Made by a program: the position numbers and the translations under genes. The notes below the pieces were generated by a model. The model was given only the letters and a program-made list of their open reading frames with translations, ran no database searches and was not told the DNA's origin. Shown in pieces: positions 12,346 to 12,927 of a DNA stretch of 12,927 bases. The first letter of the stretch is position 1, and each line of letters starts with the position of its first letter. Source of the DNA: a bacterium. GTDB lineage: Bacteria; Vulcanimicrobiota; Xenobia; Xenobiales; Xenobiaceae. Location: positions 1 through 12,927 of the forward strand of contig JALHDH010000105.1 of the NCBI GenBank assembly GCA_022839105.1, written 5' to 3'.

Positions 12346-12927
12346 CTACTCGTGGCGCAGGGCCTGGATGGGGTCCAGGCGGGAGGCCGAGACCGCCGGG
12401 TACAGCCCGAAGAAGATGCCGACTCCGGCCGAGAAGGCAAAGGCCAGGATCACCGAACCCGGCGAGATCTGCATGGGCATGGGCATGAAGTGGCCCGCAA
12501 CCTCGGTCAGGACCCAGGCCAGGGCGACGCCCAGTGCGCCGCCCAGCAGGCTGAGCATCATCGCCTCCACCAGGAACTGGCGCAGGATGTCCCCGGCCCG
12601 GGCCCCCAGGGCCATGCGGATCCCGATCTCGCGGATCCTCTCGGTCACCGAGACCAGCATGATGTTCATGATGCCGATGCCCCCGACCAGCAGCGAGACC
12701 GAGGCGATTCCGCCCAGGAGCATGGTGAAGACCTGCGTGGACTGGGCTGCCGTCTGGGCGAATTCGGCCTGGGTCCGCACCGTGAAGTCATCCTCGTCCT
12801 TCTCGCCCAGCCGGTGGCGCTCGCGAAGAAGCCGGGTGATCTCCTCCACGGCCGGGGTCACCGAGTCCTCCGAGGCGGCCGAGGCGGTGATGTTGCGCAG
12901 GAAGGTGGTGTTGAAGAGCCGCCTCAT
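12346..12927 (-). CDS. MacB-type ABC transporter permease, C-terminal part (5' end beyond window)
   Basis: The 193 visible residues run to the window edge; the Met at the edge is probably internal, since MacB proteins have a long N-terminal part. Landmarks are the end of the periplasmic domain (LLRERHRLGEKDEDDFTV, 33-50), then VGGIGIMNIMLVSVTERIRE (81-100) with REIGIRMALGAR, and two further membrane segments (about 118-137 and 146-169), ending ASRLDPIQALRHE. This is the FtsX/MacB fold, whose members couple ATP hydrolysis to efflux of peptides, macrolides or lipids with a periplasmic adaptor and an outer-membrane channel. The usual N-terminal ATPase is not visible here, and the permease may lack it. 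The small CpxP/Spy-like gene downstream would suit an envelope-stress or efflux locus. The substrate is unknown. Confidence 0.9.
   Translation of the reverse strand: MRRLFNTTFLRNITASAASEDSVTPAVEEITRLLRERHRLGEKDEDDFTVRTQAEFAQTAAQSTQVFTMLLGGIASVSLLVGGIGIMNIMLVSVTERIREIGIRMALGARAGDILRQFLVEAMMLSLLGGALGVALAWVLTEVAGHFMPMPMQISPGSVILAFAFSAGVGIFFGLYPAVSASRLDPIQALRHE

Overview
The window is high-GC bacterial DNA with G or C at most codon third positions. It is densely coded, with short gaps and several 2-4 bp gene junctions. The gene mix is an FHA protein with a Ser/Thr kinase, a bacterial family B DNA polymerase, an O-antigen-ligase/TPR protein, a benzoate-CoA-ligase-like enzyme, an Acg-type nitroreductase, a PerM/AI-2E permease and a MacB-type exporter. 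This suits a large-genome Gram-negative such as an acidobacterium, a myxobacterium-like deltaproteobacterium or an uncultured relative. That placement is inference; there is no rRNA or other marker gene here. I see no tRNA, rRNA, CRISPR array, insertion sequence or phage gene.

Layout. (1) Positions 2-4546, plus strand: a 5'-truncated protein with one classical FHA domain and three degenerate FHA-like repeats, followed 2 bp later by a soluble Ser/Thr kinase. After a 55-bp gap holding a hairpin comes a family B DNA polymerase. Its polymerase motifs are intact but the carboxylates of all three exonuclease motifs appear to be gone. (2) Positions 10277-4578, minus strand, read right to left: a membrane-anchored zinc-ribbon protein, an Acg-family nitroreductase, an O-antigen-ligase-like membrane protein with C-terminal TPRs, a 96-residue unknown protein, and a benzoate-CoA-ligase-like enzyme. 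The last three overlap by 23 and 4 bp and are almost certainly co-transcribed. (3) Positions 10375-11645, plus strand: an AI-2E/PerM family permease split by a frameshift near 11215. The downstream half ends in a perfect 36-bp tandem repeat. (4) Positions 12927-11677, minus strand: the C-terminal part of a MacB-type ABC permease running off the window, then a candidate extended -10 promoter next to a 12-bp palindrome. Last is a small membrane-anchored protein that looks like one CpxP/Spy-like gene (two L-[NT]-P-A-Q motifs) broken into two frames next to a 39-bp proline-rich repeat.

How they work together. FHA protein and kinase form a phospho-signalling pair, the FHA domains being likely readers of the kinase's products. 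The polymerase next door may be an accessory, error-prone or repair polymerase. The minus-strand block mixes surface-polysaccharide assembly with acyl-CoA chemistry. The right end looks like an envelope-stress or efflux region. Two frameshifts within about 0.9 kb of repeat-rich DNA there raise the question of assembly error versus real decay.
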